From an uncultured Dehalococcoidia bacterium (lineage in GTDB: Bacteria > Chloroflexota > Dehalococcoidia > Bin125), in the NCBI GenBank assembly GCA_958295515.1, contig CATQGW010000001.1, positions 62,001 to 126,000 of the forward strand: a stretch of 64,000 nt of DNA, written 5' to 3'. The position numbers were made by a program, and so were the translations under genes. Below are positions 27,519-36,412 of this stretch, piece after piece; the stretch's first letter is position 1, and each line of letters opens with the position of its first letter. The notes beneath the pieces were generated by a model. It was not told the origin of the DNA, did not search any database, and was given only the letters and a program-made list of their open reading frames with translations.

Positions 27519-27971
27519 TTAGATGCCGAGGGATTGGTAGATGGATTGGTAGTGGTTGAGGTTGGTGGGTTGGTAGAAGGGGATGGTTAGGGTGATGATG
27601 GCGTTGGGATCGGAGATGAAGGCGGCGCGGTGGCTGCGGTGGGTGGGGGGGTCGGCGACGTTGAAGGCTTGGGCGGCGGTGAGGTGGGGATCGCTGAGCA
27701 GGGGGAAGGGGAATTTCTGGGCTTCGCGGAAGCGTTGTTGGGATTGGGTGTCGTCGGCGCTGATGGCGACTACGGATGCGCCGAGCTCGGTGAGGAGCTC
27801 GAACTCGTCGCGGAAGGCGCAGAGTTGGGTGGTGCAGGCGGGGGTGGCGTCCTCGCGGTAGAAGAGGATGAGCAGGGGGCCGTCGCCGAGCAGGTCGTGG
27901 AGGGCGATGGGGCCGTCGGGGCTGTGGAGCGTGGGGTTGGGCAGGGGGTCGCCGACGGTGGGGGCGCTCAT
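27519..27971 (-). CDS. Peroxiredoxin (AhpC/BCP-like)
   Basis: 150 residues of the thioredoxin fold. It begins MSAPTVGDPLPNPTL and has FYREDATPACTTQLCAFRD near residue 45: the peroxidatic Cys lies in PACTTQLC with a second Cys five residues on, the arrangement of BCP-type peroxiredoxins. It would reduce peroxides in the cytoplasm. Its ATG overlaps the upstream methyltransferase stop as ATGA. Confidence 0.87.
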   Translation of the reverse strand: MSAPTVGDPLPNPTLHSPDGPIALHDLLGDGPLLILFYREDATPACTTQLCAFRDEFELLTELGASVVAISADDTQSQQRFREAQKFPFPLLSDPHLTAAQAFNVADPPTHRSHRAAFISDPNAIITLTIPFYQPTNLNHYQSIYQSLGI

Positions 27972-29098
27972 GATTGCGGCGCTGTCAGGCCCGGCAGTTC
28001 GCCGAGTGGGCCGCGCGGTTCGGCGCGCGAGCCGCACAGTTCGCCGCGGGAGGCGGTGATGACTGTGATGCGGCCTAGTCCTTCGGGATCGCAGAGCGCT
28101 TCGAGGGCGCGTCGGGCGGCGAGGCGGGTTGGTGGGTCGGCGATTGAGGCGAGCAGGGCGCGGCGTTGGGCGTCCAGCCAGGCGGACTGGCTGCTTGGCG
28201 GCAGCCAGGTCAGGCCGGCGGCGGTGGCCGCTTCGCGCACCTGGTCGAGGTCGATGTGGCAGGTGATGTCGTGCTCGCCGGGGTGGGCATAGGGGTTTTC
28301 GCCGGGTGTGTGGTTGCGGAAGGTCATCAGGGTGCCGTTGCGGCGGCGGGGGTCGTAGAGCTCGCGGCGGGGGTAGCCGTAGTCGAAGAGCAGGAGCAAG
28401 CCGTCGGTGAGCAGGTTGGCGAGGGCGGCGACCAGATCGGCGCGGGCGGGGGAGATTTCCACGATCTGGTGGTCCTGCGGGTCCAGATGTTGCAGCGGGG
28501 CGGTCAGCGCGGGGTTGGCGAGGGGGGCTGGGCAATCGTGGAATGCGCCGTTGGGCGCGCAGCCGACCAGCAGCTCGGTCCAGGCGTCGTGTTCGAAGCG
28601 GAGGCGGTGGACGGGCTGGGCGTCGAGCAGCTCGTTGGCGAGCACGAGGTGGGCGTCGGCGGGGGCGTCGGCGATGTCGCTGCGCCACTCGATGGGGCTG
28701 CGGCGGTTGGCCAGTCGGCGGCGTTGGGTTTGGGCGGCGGCGTGGTCGGCTTCGACGAGGGTGAGGGAGATTGGGGTGTGGAGTTGGGCTTCGAGGGCGG
28801 TGAGCAGCGATTCGGCCAGTGCGCCGCTGCCGGGGCCGACCTCGACGATGCGGAACGGGTCGGGATGTCCGAGCGATTCGCTGACGGTTTGGGCGAGGCG
28901 GGCGACGGCAGCGCCGAAGACGGGGTGGACTTCGGGGCTGGTGAGGAAGTCGCCCTGGGGGCCGACGGTGGGTTGGCCGCGTCGGTAGTAGCCGTGTTGG
29001 GGGTGGTAGAGGGCGGCGGCCATCCACTCGGCGTAGGTGATGGGTCCGTGTTGTTGGATGCGTTGGGTGAGTTGTTGTGTGAGGGGGGTGGGAGGCAC
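27968..29098 (-). CDS. MidA/NDUFAF7-type SAM-dependent methyltransferase
   Basis: 376 residues from a GTG at 29098. The family signature is present: ITYAEWMAAALYHPQHGYY, GDFLTSPEVHPVFGAAVA, the SAM loop FRIVEVGPGSGALAESLL, LANELLDAQPVHRL, and LLLFDYGYPRRELYDPRR. In eukaryotes this protein methylates an arginine of respiratory complex I; the bacterial substrate is not known. It is coupled to the downstream peroxiredoxin. The last 20 residues (repeated G-E-L/P) are poorly conserved. Confidence 0.88.
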   Translation of the reverse strand: MPPTPLTQQLTQRIQQHGPITYAEWMAAALYHPQHGYYRRGQPTVGPQGDFLTSPEVHPVFGAAVARLAQTVSESLGHPDPFRIVEVGPGSGALAESLLTALEAQLHTPISLTLVEADHAAAQTQRRRLANRRSPIEWRSDIADAPADAHLVLANELLDAQPVHRLRFEHDAWTELLVGCAPNGAFHDCPAPLANPALTAPLQHLDPQDHQIVEISPARADLVAALANLLTDGLLLLFDYGYPRRELYDPRRRNGTLMTFRNHTPGENPYAHPGEHDITCHIDLDQVREAATAAGLTWLPPSSQSAWLDAQRRALLASIADPPTRLAARRALEALCDPEGLGRITVITASRGELCGSRAEPRGPLGELPGLTAPQS

Positions 29099-29427
29099 TA
29101 TGGGATTGTAGGGAGGGGGGACACGCTCTGGCTCATGGCATTTGCCGCCTTGGGGTGGGAAGCTCGTGGCGGTGCCTGGGCGGTTGCGCGGGGGGGATTC
29201 CCGCTTTCGCGGGAATGACGGAATAAGGGGGGCGGGGGATGACGGAATAAGGGGCAGGGGTGACGGAATAGGGGCGGGGATGGCGGAGTAGGGGGCGGGG
29301 GTGACGGAATAGGGGGCGGGGATGGCGGAATAAGGGGGGCGGGGGTGTGGCGGGGGGAGAAAGGGCAACGACCGCCCGGGGGGTGGGCGGTCGTTGCGGG
29401 GTGGGGTGGGGTGGGCTGGGCGGTGGG
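29099..29427. repeat. Gene-free stretch: palindrome, minisatellite and terminator
   Basis: No gene is visible. It holds a palindrome at 29196-29221, then about five or six imperfect copies of a 22-26 base unit with the core gacggaataggggg (29218-29345), and then a strong hairpin at 29366-29398. The minisatellite unit resembles the right edge of the dispersed palindromes. Confidence 0.65.
29366..29398 (-). terminator. Hairpin downstream of the YjbQ gene
   Basis: Thirteen-base arms (gcaacgaccgccc and its complement) around a 7-base loop form a very strong stem just after the yjbQ stop. On the minus strand it is followed by CCTTTCTCC, a weak T-rich tail. Confidence 0.55.
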
Positions 29428-29946
29428 TTAGGGCTCGGTGGGGACTCCCAGGATGGTGATGGTGATGGTGCGGTCGCGGGCGTCGTCGAGTTCGACGAGG
29501 AAGATGCTTTGGAATTCGCCGATGTGCAGGTCGCCGTTGAGCACGGGGATGGTTTCGCTGGTGCCGAGCAGGATGTGCTGGCAGTGCGAGTGGCCGTTTT
29601 CGGGCTCGTTCTCGTGCATGTTGACGGTGCGGATGGCGAAGTCGTTGTGGCGGTAGTAGGCGTCGGGGGACGCGAACTTGACCAGCCGGTCGCGCAGGTC
29701 GTCGAGCAGGAGGGGTTCGTGCTCCTGCAGGATGATGGCCGCGGTGGTGTGCTGCGAGAAGACCGAGATTTGACCGAAGGCAACGCCGGACTCGCGCAGG
29801 ATGGCGCGCACATCACTGGTGATGTCGAGGAACCACGGGCCGCATTGGGTGCGGTAGTGGAGTTCGTCGTGAGCGTGGCGGAACGCCTGTTGGTCAGAGA
29901 CGGGGGCAGCAACCGGCAGCGGCCGGAGTGCTGTGGCTCTGGCCAT
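29428..29946 (-). CDS. YjbQ/UPF0047-family protein
   Basis: 172 residues. UPF0047 motifs are all present: FSQHTTAAIILQE near residue 65, GHSHCQHILLG near 120 with the metal-binding His cluster, and GEFQSIFLVELDDARDR at the end. E. coli YjbQ is reported to have thiamine-phosphate synthase side activity; its main role is not settled. The N-terminal 30 residues are an extension. The gene ends in a strong hairpin. Confidence 0.9.
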   Translation of the reverse strand: MARATALRPLPVAAPVSDQQAFRHAHDELHYRTQCGPWFLDITSDVRAILRESGVAFGQISVFSQHTTAAIILQEHEPLLLDDLRDRLVKFASPDAYYRHNDFAIRTVNMHENEPENGHSHCQHILLGTSETIPVLNGDLHIGEFQSIFLVELDDARDRTITITILGVPTEP

Positions 29947-30038
29947 TCTCCTCCTCAGATTTCACGGACTGCAAGATGATGAATGAGATGAGATGGAAGC
30001 ATCCGACGGGTTGCAGCATTCCCGCGGCGCGAATTGCA

Positions 30039-30902
30039 TTATAGCGATGCGGGCGGTTCTTGGGGTCCAGCGAGTTGGTCGCGGACGCGCTGGAGGATGG
30101 CGGCGACGCGATTGGCGTCGCGCGGGTTGTCGGCGTGCTGCTGGTAGAGCTCGAGGTCCTGGAGGGCTTGTGGGAGCGCGCCCAGCTCGAATTGGAGGAG
30201 TCCGCGGTCGCGGCGCTCTTCGAGCGCCCAGGGGGTGAGGGCGAGCAGGTATTCGGTGGTTTCGAGCGCTTCGGCAAACTGGCGCTTGCGGATGCAGGCG
30301 CCCTTGAGGTTGGTGAGGATGCGCTGGAGGATTTGGCGTTTGGTGACGGCGCTGAGGAAGGCTTCGGCGCTGGGTCCGGCGGCGGGGTTGGTTTGGCGCA
30401 GGCGAGCGGCGAGTTGATCGCGGTCGACGGCGCGTCCGGCGTGGAAGGGGTCGAGGTAGTGCTCGCCGCGGGCGTCCTCGAACTTGACGAGGAAGTGAAA
30501 GGGCGCGCCGACGCCCTGGAGAGGGATGCCGGCGCGGCGGCCGACTTCGAGCATGATCACGGCGAGGGTGATCGGCATGCCCTGTTCGGATTGGAGGGTG
30601 CGGTGGAGGCAGCAGTTGGCGGGTTCGTAGTAGGTGTCGGTGTCGCCGCGCAGGCGGTGGCGCTGGAAGAGCACCTCGCAGAGGGCGTCGACGCGCTCGG
30701 CGGGGTCGCTGCGTCCGCCGTGCTGGGTGTGGACCTCGTCGGCCAGTTCCTGGAGGCGGATGAGGGCGGCGAGGGCGTTGAGTTTGGGCTCGATGATTCG
30801 GCCGATTTGGAGGCAGGCGAGGTCGAGGCGGAGCGCGGCATCGCCGCCGTGGGCGATGCGTCCGAACTGTTGGGCACGGATTTGTGAGGGATTTACACGC
30901 AC
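30039..30902 (-). CDS. SirB1-family transglutaminase-like/TPR protein
   Basis: 287 residues of the SirB1 (COG2912) family. The N-terminal half is transglutaminase-like: YYEPANCCLHRTLQSEQGMP with a Cys, VGRRAGIPLQGVGAPFHFLV with a His, and HYLDPFHAGRAVD. The C-terminal half holds TPR-like helices (QFAEALETTEYLLALTP, GALPQALQDLELYQQH). Whether it has enzymatic activity is unknown. It is divergent from the GltD-like gene. Confidence 0.85.
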   Translation of the reverse strand: MRVNPSQIRAQQFGRIAHGGDAALRLDLACLQIGRIIEPKLNALAALIRLQELADEVHTQHGGRSDPAERVDALCEVLFQRHRLRGDTDTYYEPANCCLHRTLQSEQGMPITLAVIMLEVGRRAGIPLQGVGAPFHFLVKFEDARGEHYLDPFHAGRAVDRDQLAARLRQTNPAAGPSAEAFLSAVTKRQILQRILTNLKGACIRKRQFAEALETTEYLLALTPWALEERRDRGLLQFELGALPQALQDLELYQQHADNPRDANRVAAILQRVRDQLAGPQEPPASL

Positions 30903-31016
30903 GTTGCGAATCTCCGCGTGTGGGAGGCGAGGCTAGCAGCCGCGCGCGATGGGCGGGGTTATGCTGGAATTCGTTGGGGTGATCAGGATTGGCAGTGGGA
31001 GGCGCTTGGACCTGCG

Positions 31017-32477
31017 ATGGCGAAGGTACAGACCACACGCACGGGTCTGCCGCTGGATCGCAAGGCGCGCCTCCGCATCCCTCCGCATCATGTGACGAAG
31101 CAGACGCCGCACGACCGCATCCATAACTGGGATGAGGTTTATTACGGCTACACGGCCGGGCCGGCGATGTTCGAGGCGCAGCGCTGCATTCAGTGTCCGG
31201 CGGCTCCGTGTACGAAGGCGTGTCCGATCGACAACGACATCCCGGGGGCGCTGGCGTTTCTGGAGGTGGGGAAGCTGGCGGAGGCGGCGGGGGTGTTTCG
31301 GGAGACGAGCGAGATGCCGGAGCTGTGCGGGCGGCTGTGCCCGCAGGAGGCGCTCTGCGAGGGCGTCTGCGTGGTGGGGAAGAAGGCGAAGCCGGTGGCG
31401 ATTGGCAAGCTGGAGGCGTTCCTGGGGGACTGGGATCGGGGTCAGCGAGGGGGCTTTCCGGTGCCGCGTCCGCAGCAGGAGACGGGTCAGCGGGTGGCGG
31501 TGGTGGGGTCGGGTCCGGCCGGGCTGGCGGCGGCGGAGGCGCTGCGCGGAGCGGGGCACCGAGTGACGGTGTTCGAGGCCTGGCCGGCCGGCGGCGGGGT
31601 GCTGCGCTACGGGATTCCCAATTTCAAATCGGCGAAGGACATCGTGGACGAGAAGATCGAGGCGCTGCGCGCGGCGGGGGTGGAGTTTCGCTTCGAGACG
31701 CGGGTGGGGCGGGATGTGACGTGGGAGGAGCTGGAGGGTTGGGACGCGGTGTTCCTGGGTCACGGGGCGGGAGCGGGGAAGCGTCTGCGGCTGGAGGGGG
31801 AAGGGTTGGCGTTTGTGTACAGCGCGACGGAGTTTCTGGTGCGCGCCAATTTGCCTGCGGTGGAGTTGCCGGCCTCGATGGGCAGCCGTCCGGAGGCGGA
31901 GGGCAAGCGGGTGGTGGTGGTGGGCGGTGGGGATACCTCGATGGACTGCGTGCGCTCGGCGATTCGGCTGGGGGCGTCGGAGGTGACGCTGCTCTACCGG
32001 CGCTCGGAGAACGAGATGCAGGGTCGGCTGGAGGAGCGGATGCATGCGCGCGAGGAGGGGGTGAATTTCGAGTATCTGACGACGCCGGTGCAGCTGCTGG
32101 GTAAGGATGGTCGGGTTTGCGGGGTGGAGTGCGTGCGGATGACGCTGGGCGAGCCGGACGAGAGCGGTCGGCGGCGGCCGATTCCGCAGGCGGGCTCGGA
32201 GTTTGTGCTCGACGCGGACACGGTGGTGGTGGCGGTGGGTTATGACGTGGGGCGAGAGCTGTATGAGGGTTCGGGGATTGATGTGAACGACTGGGGGGAG
32301 GTGCTGGTGGATGAGGGTGGGCGGACATCGCGGCCCGGGGTGTTCGCGGGGGGCGACAATGTGCGGGGGGCGGATTTGGTGGTGACGGCGTTGAACGGTG
32401 CGCACCAGGCGATTCCGACGATGCGGGGCTGGCTGGCGGAGCGTCGGGCAGAAGGGACGCTGCTGGCGGCGGGGTAG
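31017..32477 (+). CDS. GltD-like NADPH:acceptor oxidoreductase, small-subunit type
   Basis: 486 residues from ATG 31017 (MAKVQTTRTGLPLDRK). The N-terminal Fe-S domain has CIQCPAAPCTKACP and CGRLCPQEALCEGVC. FAD is bound by VVGSGPAGLAAAEALRGAG and NADPH by VVVVGGGDTSMDCVRSA; the end is DVVVTALNGAHQA-like (GADLVVTALNGAHQAIP). It matches glutamate synthase beta subunits and related NADPH dehydrogenases. No GltA large subunit lies nearby, so it may serve another partner such as a ferredoxin. ATG 31017 lacks a strong ribosome-binding site. Confidence 0.9.
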   Translation: MAKVQTTRTGLPLDRKARLRIPPHHVTKQTPHDRIHNWDEVYYGYTAGPAMFEAQRCIQCPAAPCTKACPIDNDIPGALAFLEVGKLAEAAGVFRETSEMPELCGRLCPQEALCEGVCVVGKKAKPVAIGKLEAFLGDWDRGQRGGFPVPRPQQETGQRVAVVGSGPAGLAAAEALRGAGHRVTVFEAWPAGGGVLRYGIPNFKSAKDIVDEKIEALRAAGVEFRFETRVGRDVTWEELEGWDAVFLGHGAGAGKRLRLEGEGLAFVYSATEFLVRANLPAVELPASMGSRPEAEGKRVVVVGGGDTSMDCVRSAIRLGASEVTLLYRRSENEMQGRLEERMHAREEGVNFEYLTTPVQLLGKDGRVCGVECVRMTLGEPDESGRRRPIPQAGSEFVLDADTVVVAVGYDVGRELYEGSGIDVNDWGEVLVDEGGRTSRPGVFAGGDNVRGADLVVTALNGAHQAIPTMRGWLAERRAEGTLLAAG

Positions 32478-32487
32478 GGGTGTGGGG

Positions 32488-32892
32488 TTAGGGGGTGGGG
32501 ATGTTGAGTTCTTGGACGATTTCTTCGGGGGCGTTGCGGCAGAGGACGACTTCGGCGTCGGACTCGGTGGAGGGGTTGCTGATTTGGTGGACGGCGTTGG
32601 GGGGGACGTAGAGGAAGTCGCCGGTTTCGACTCGGTGTTGGTGCTCGAGGGACTCGCCGTAGCGCATGACGATGGGGCCCTGGAGGATGTACATCGCGGT
32701 TTCGCAGTTGACGTGGTAGTGGGGGGTGCTGGCCATGCCGGGGGGGATTTTCTGGCGGGTCATGAAGACTTCTTCGGAGCCGCTGAGTTCGGCGGAGACG
32801 CCGAACTGGATTTGCATGCCGGAGCGGTGGGGGGACCAGTCGGCCTGGTTGCCGTCGGTCATTTCGATGCGTCCGTCGAGTTGGGTGGTCAT
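32488..32892 (-). CDS. Cupin-domain protein
   Basis: 134 residues in one cupin barrel. Motif 1 is PPGMASTPHYHVNCETAMYILQG (His-x-His...Glu) and motif 2 TGDFLYVPPNAVHQISNPS (Gly-Asp...His). Both give a metal-binding site. It could be a dioxygenase, isomerase or sensor. ATG 32892 overlaps the stop of the upstream lipoprotein gene (ATGA), so the two form one transcript. Confidence 0.87.
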   Translation of the reverse strand: MTTQLDGRIEMTDGNQADWSPHRSGMQIQFGVSAELSGSEEVFMTRQKIPPGMASTPHYHVNCETAMYILQGPIVMRYGESLEHQHRVETGDFLYVPPNAVHQISNPSTESDAEVVLCRNAPEEIVQELNIPTP

Positions 32893-34382
32893 TCGGCGGG
32901 CTCCTCTTCGTCTGCTGATTCGGTCTCTGATTCGGTTTCCGGTTCGGCCTGGGGTTCAGACTGAGGTTCTTCGGCGTCGGCCGGGGCTGCGACGCCGAGC
33001 GGGGCGGCTGACTGGTGGGACCAGAAGTCGACGGTCCAGAGGCCGCCGACGGAGATGAGCTCGAAGCGCAGCCAGTCGTTTTCGGCGAGTTGGAGGTAGA
33101 CGCGGGCGCGGTCTTCGTTGAGGGTGTCGGAGCGGGCGGCGGTTTGGAGTACGGCGCCGCCGAGGCCGATCGACTGCATTTTGATGAGGTCGCGGTCGAC
33201 GTCGGTGGTGTCCTGCCAGCCCCAGGTGGTGAGCGCTTCGGGTCCGGCGAGGGCGAGGATGGTGGCGCTGTCGCCCTGGCGGAGGGCGTCGAGGAAGGTG
33301 ATGGCGACGCCGGTGGTATCGCCGGCGGTGCGTTCGTCGAGGGGGCCGGTGGCGGCGTCTTCGCGGACGATGACGGTGTAGGCACCGATCAGTTGGCGTT
33401 GGCCTTCGAGGTTGAGCGCGGCCCAGACTTCGATGCGGTGGGTGCCGTCTTGTTCGAGGGTGAGGCTCATTTCGGCGTCGAGGCCGTGTCCGCTGTCGTC
33501 GTCGGAGGCGATCAGGGTGTTGTCGGGGTCGAGCAGTTGGGTGTAGACATCGACGCCGGTGTCGCCGCTGATGGAGATGGTGACGGTTTGTCCGGCGCGC
33601 CCGCTGAATTCAAAGGCGTCGACATCGCTGGGGAAATCGAGCCGCGCGTTGGTGGTTGAGCCGACGGCGATGATGCCGCTGTCGGCGTCTGCGCCGACGG
33701 TGAGCCGCTCAACCTGGATGACGAAGTCGCCGAGCGAGGCGGCGTCGAAGGCACCAACGCGGAGCACCTGGTCGCCGCTGGTGGGAATTCGGACGACGAG
33801 CAGGGAATCGCGGTTGGTGGCGGAGCGGTCGTCGTTGCGGGCGATATCGGTGCGGTCGGGCTGGAGGACGGTGAGGATCGGGTCCATGCCGCCGCGTCCG
33901 TCAACGGTGATGCGCAGCCACTCGCCCTCTTCGGCGGCGAAGCGGAACTGTTTGACTTCGTCGGCGGCGGTGACACTGGAGCCGAAGAGCTCGCCTTCGT
34001 TGAGGGTGTCGCGGTCGGGGTCGTAGACGATGCCGTCATCGGGGCCGGCGTCCTGCTGCTCGGTCTCTTGCTGTTCGGGCGGTTGGGCGGGTTCGGGCTG
34101 CGGCTCGGCCTGTTGCTGGGCGGCGGGCTGCGCCTGCGGCTCAGGTTGGGCTTGCGGCTGGGGTTGGGGCGCGGGCTGTTCGACCTGTTGCTGCTGCGCC
34201 TGCTGGGGGGCGGCCTGCTGATCGGAGTCGCCGGAGCAGGCGGCGAGGGTCAGGGCGGCGGCAAGGGCGAGCGCGGCCAGCCGCGAGCGCCGATGTTCGC
34301 CGTTCAGGAATTCGGCCAGAAAGTTGTGCTGCAACAGGTTGTGCCGCAGCAGGTTGTGTCGCCAAAGGTTGTGCCGCAACAT
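32889..34382 (-). CDS. Secreted lipoprotein with Gln/Pro linker and PPC-type repeats
   Basis: 497 residues. It begins with a pentapeptide-like repeat (M/L-x-x-H-N four times), then a signal sequence with lipobox-like LTLAAC near residue 49. A Gln/Pro/Glu-rich linker of about 60 residues leads to two beta-sandwich repeats (EVKQFRFAAEEGEWLRITVDG... and DVDAFEFSGRAGQTVTISISG...), which resemble bacterial pre-peptidase C-terminal domains. A C-terminal domain with WTVDFWSHQ and an acidic tail follows. The first 30 residues may not be the natural start, but no other start codon is in frame before the signal. Confidence 0.72.
   Translation of the reverse strand: MLRHNLWRHNLLRHNLLQHNFLAEFLNGEHRRSRLAALALAAALTLAACSGDSDQQAAPQQAQQQQVEQPAPQPQPQAQPEPQAQPAAQQQAEPQPEPAQPPEQQETEQQDAGPDDGIVYDPDRDTLNEGELFGSSVTAADEVKQFRFAAEEGEWLRITVDGRGGMDPILTVLQPDRTDIARNDDRSATNRDSLLVVRIPTSGDQVLRVGAFDAASLGDFVIQVERLTVGADADSGIIAVGSTTNARLDFPSDVDAFEFSGRAGQTVTISISGDTGVDVYTQLLDPDNTLIASDDDSGHGLDAEMSLTLEQDGTHRIEVWAALNLEGQRQLIGAYTVIVREDAATGPLDERTAGDTTGVAITFLDALRQGDSATILALAGPEALTTWGWQDTTDVDRDLIKMQSIGLGGAVLQTAARSDTLNEDRARVYLQLAENDWLRFELISVGGLWTVDFWSHQSAAPLGVAAPADAEEPQSEPQAEPETESETESADEEEPAE
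34322..34382 (-). repeat. Four 15-bp tandem repeats at the lipoprotein start
   Basis: Units of 15 bases with the core ggttgtgccgca repeat four times and encode the LRHN-like N-terminus of the lipoprotein. The first unit includes the ATG itself. Being in multiples of three they leave the frame intact when copy number changes. Confidence 0.75.
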
Positions 34383-34471
34383 GCGCGCCCCATCGTCTCC
34401 GCCCTGCCCAACATATCAGCGGATCGGCGAGATGACCGCATCATGGCCGACACCATGGCCGACGCGGTGCA

Positions 34472-34501
34472 TTGTATGGGGAATGAGCGCGCCCGTATAA
34501 T
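34472..34501 (+). promoter_or_regulatory. Promoter upstream of the polyferredoxin gene
   Basis: TTGTAT at 34472-34477, an 18-base spacer and a consensus TATAAT at 34496-34501. The leader to the GTG at 34541 would be about 35 bases and contains a GGGGAGAAG ribosome-binding site. Confidence 0.6.
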
Positions 34502-34540
34502 GGCGGGCAGCCAGAGTTTGCGAGCGCGGGGAGAAGCGCG

Positions 34541-35050
34541 GTGGCCTACGAGATCGTCGAAACCTGCATCGGCTGCACGGCCTGCACGAATCGCTGCCCG
34601 ACGAATGCGATCTGGGGCGAGCGGAACACGATTCACTACATCGACCCGGCGCTGTGCATCGACTGCGGGGCGTGCGGGGCGGTCTGCCCGGTGGAGTGCA
34701 TTTTGGACGACGAGGGGGATATCTGCCGCAAGTTCGCGAAGAAGGAGTGGCCGAAGGCGGTGGTGGATCCGGACAAGTGCATCGGCTCGGGCTGCGAGCT
34801 GTGCATCAACGTCTGCCCGTTTGAGGCGCTGGAGCTGGACTTCACGGAGAGCGCGTCGGACTTTTTCGGGCAGGCGGTGGTGATCGAGAAGAACTGCACG
34901 GGCTGTCGGCTGTGCGAGCAGTCGTGCGGGTGGGACGCGGTGCATATTTTCCCGGAGCGCGAGCTGCTGAAGAAGCTGCACTATCCGGGGGACAAGCCGA
35001 CGCCGGGGCAGGAGAAGTTCCTGCGGGGCAAGGCCGGCTCGGCGGTCTGA
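34541..35050 (+). CDS. Polyferredoxin with four Fe-S binding motifs
   Basis: 169 residues from a GTG at 34541 with a GGGGAG site. Cysteine motifs in order are CIGCTACTNRCP near residue 9, CIDCGACGAVCP near 40, CIGSGCELCINVCP near 80 and CTGCRLCEQSCGW near 115. Several should hold 4Fe-4S clusters. It is probably a soluble electron carrier. The divergent promoter region is short. Partner reductase unknown; GltD-like and F420 enzymes are candidates nearby. Confidence 0.9.
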   Translation: MAYEIVETCIGCTACTNRCPTNAIWGERNTIHYIDPALCIDCGACGAVCPVECILDDEGDICRKFAKKEWPKAVVDPDKCIGSGCELCINVCPFEALELDFTESASDFFGQAVVIEKNCTGCRLCEQSCGWDAVHIFPERELLKKLHYPGDKPTPGQEKFLRGKAGSAV

Positions 35051-35118
35051 GCGGGCAGCTCGCCCCTCGGCGGCCAGCTTGATGCCGTGCCGGTGCGCGC
35101 CGAATGGGGGGCCGGCTG

Positions 35119-35721
35119 ATGGTCACTGCTCCTGCGACGCCTGGGGTGGAGGAGTGGTACGCGATTCGTTTTCCGGCGGAGCTGCCGCTGACGGATGAGT
35201 TGCTGCTGCAGTTCGCGGCGGTCAACGAGCTGCGGTTCGAGCGTTCGGCGGAAGGGGCGATGGTCGTTGCGTCGTTTCCGGGCACGGACAGCGTGGTGGC
35301 GGAGTCGCTGATTCTGTTTCAGTTGATGGCGTGGGCGCAGCGTTTCGGCGGCTTTGCGCTTGGCTCGGGGGCGATGTATCGGCTGGCGGACGGGACGGTG
35401 CGGCTGCCGGACGCCTCGTGGTTGACGCAGGAGCAGTGGGACGGGCTGAGTGAGGAGGAGCATCGGGGGATCATGGGGTTCTGCCCGGCGTTCGTGCTGG
35501 AGGTGCGTTCGCGGGGGCAAGAGCTGAAGCGGCAGCGGGAGAAGATGGAGCGCTGGATGGAGTGCGGGGCGCGGCTGGGCTGGCTGGTGGATCAGCAGCA
35601 GAGTCGGCTGTGGGTCTATCGGGCGGGGCGGGAGCCGGCGGCGTTGGAGCGGCCGGGGGAGATCGGCGGGGCGCCGGAGCTGCCGGGGCTGGTGGTGGAT
35701 CTGTCGAAGGTCTGGCGGTAG
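35119..35721 (+). CDS. Uma2-family (DUF820) nuclease-fold protein, copy A
   Basis: 200 residues of the Uma2/DUF820 family, a restriction-endonuclease-like fold of unknown role. Signals are RLADGTVRLPDASWL with the Asp, FVLEVRSRGQEL with the Glu-x-Arg replacing the usual E-x-K, then a helix QREKMERWM and GWLVDQQQSRLWVYRAG. The start is 35119 (MVTAPAT), preceded by a G-rich site. It forms a tandem pair with 35807; the last 120 bases are almost identical between the two genes. Confidence 0.85.
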   Translation: MVTAPATPGVEEWYAIRFPAELPLTDELLLQFAAVNELRFERSAEGAMVVASFPGTDSVVAESLILFQLMAWAQRFGGFALGSGAMYRLADGTVRLPDASWLTQEQWDGLSEEEHRGIMGFCPAFVLEVRSRGQELKRQREKMERWMECGARLGWLVDQQQSRLWVYRAGREPAALERPGEIGGAPELPGLVVDLSKVWR

Positions 35722-35806
35722 GGGCTGGGGGCTTGCGGGGTTCGATACCGTGGTGCGAGCACGGGGAAGCGCCGAGGAGCCGGCGCGGAGCGGACGGGGT
35801 GCATCG

Positions 35807-36412
35807 ATGGTTTCTGCGCCTGCGCGGACCGCTGCCGACGATGCAGTCGAAATTTCCTTCCCGGCGGAGCTGCCGCTGACGGATGAGTTGCTGCTGCAGC
35901 TTGGGCTGGCGAATGATCACCTGCGTCTGGAGCGGTCTGCGGAAGGAGCGCTGATCATCACTCTGCCGCCTGGAACAGACAGTGCGAACGCCGAGAATCA
36001 GATTTCGCGCCAGTTGGGCAACTGGGCGGAGGCGGGTGAGGGGGTGGCGTTCGGCGCGAGCGGTACGTATGTGTGGCCGGACGGCACGGCGCACGCGCCG
36101 GATGCGTCGTGGATCACGCAGGCGCAGTGGGAGGCGCTCAGCGCGGACGAGCGCCGGGTGTTCATGCGGACTTGCCCGGTGTTCGTGGTGGAGGTGCGGT
36201 CGCCGAGTCAGACGCTGGCCAGCCAGCAGCGGCGAATGGAGCAGTGGATGGGGCTGGGGGTGCAGCTGGGTTGGCTTGTGGATCTCCGACGGAGCCGGCT
36301 GTGGGTCTATCGGGCGGGGCGGGAGCCGGCGGTGCTGGAGCGGCCGGGGGAGATCGGCGGGGCGCCGGAGCTGCCGGGGCTGGTGGTGGATCTGTCGAAG
36401 GTCTGGCGGTAG
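35807..36412 (+). CDS. Uma2-family (DUF820) nuclease-fold protein, copy B
   Basis: 201 residues. Same layout as copy A: TYVWPDGTAHAPDASWITQ, FVVEVRSPSQTL, QRRMEQWMG, GWLVDLRRSRLWVYRAG. The start at 35807 is chosen for the matching N-terminus MVSAPAR. The first third differs from copy A except for a stretch around FPAELPLTDELLLQ that is nearly identical at base level. Such uneven identity points to gene conversion. Function unknown. Confidence 0.85.
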   Translation: MVSAPARTAADDAVEISFPAELPLTDELLLQLGLANDHLRLERSAEGALIITLPPGTDSANAENQISRQLGNWAEAGEGVAFGASGTYVWPDGTAHAPDASWITQAQWEALSADERRVFMRTCPVFVVEVRSPSQTLASQQRRMEQWMGLGVQLGWLVDLRRSRLWVYRAGREPAVLERPGEIGGAPELPGLVVDLSKVWR

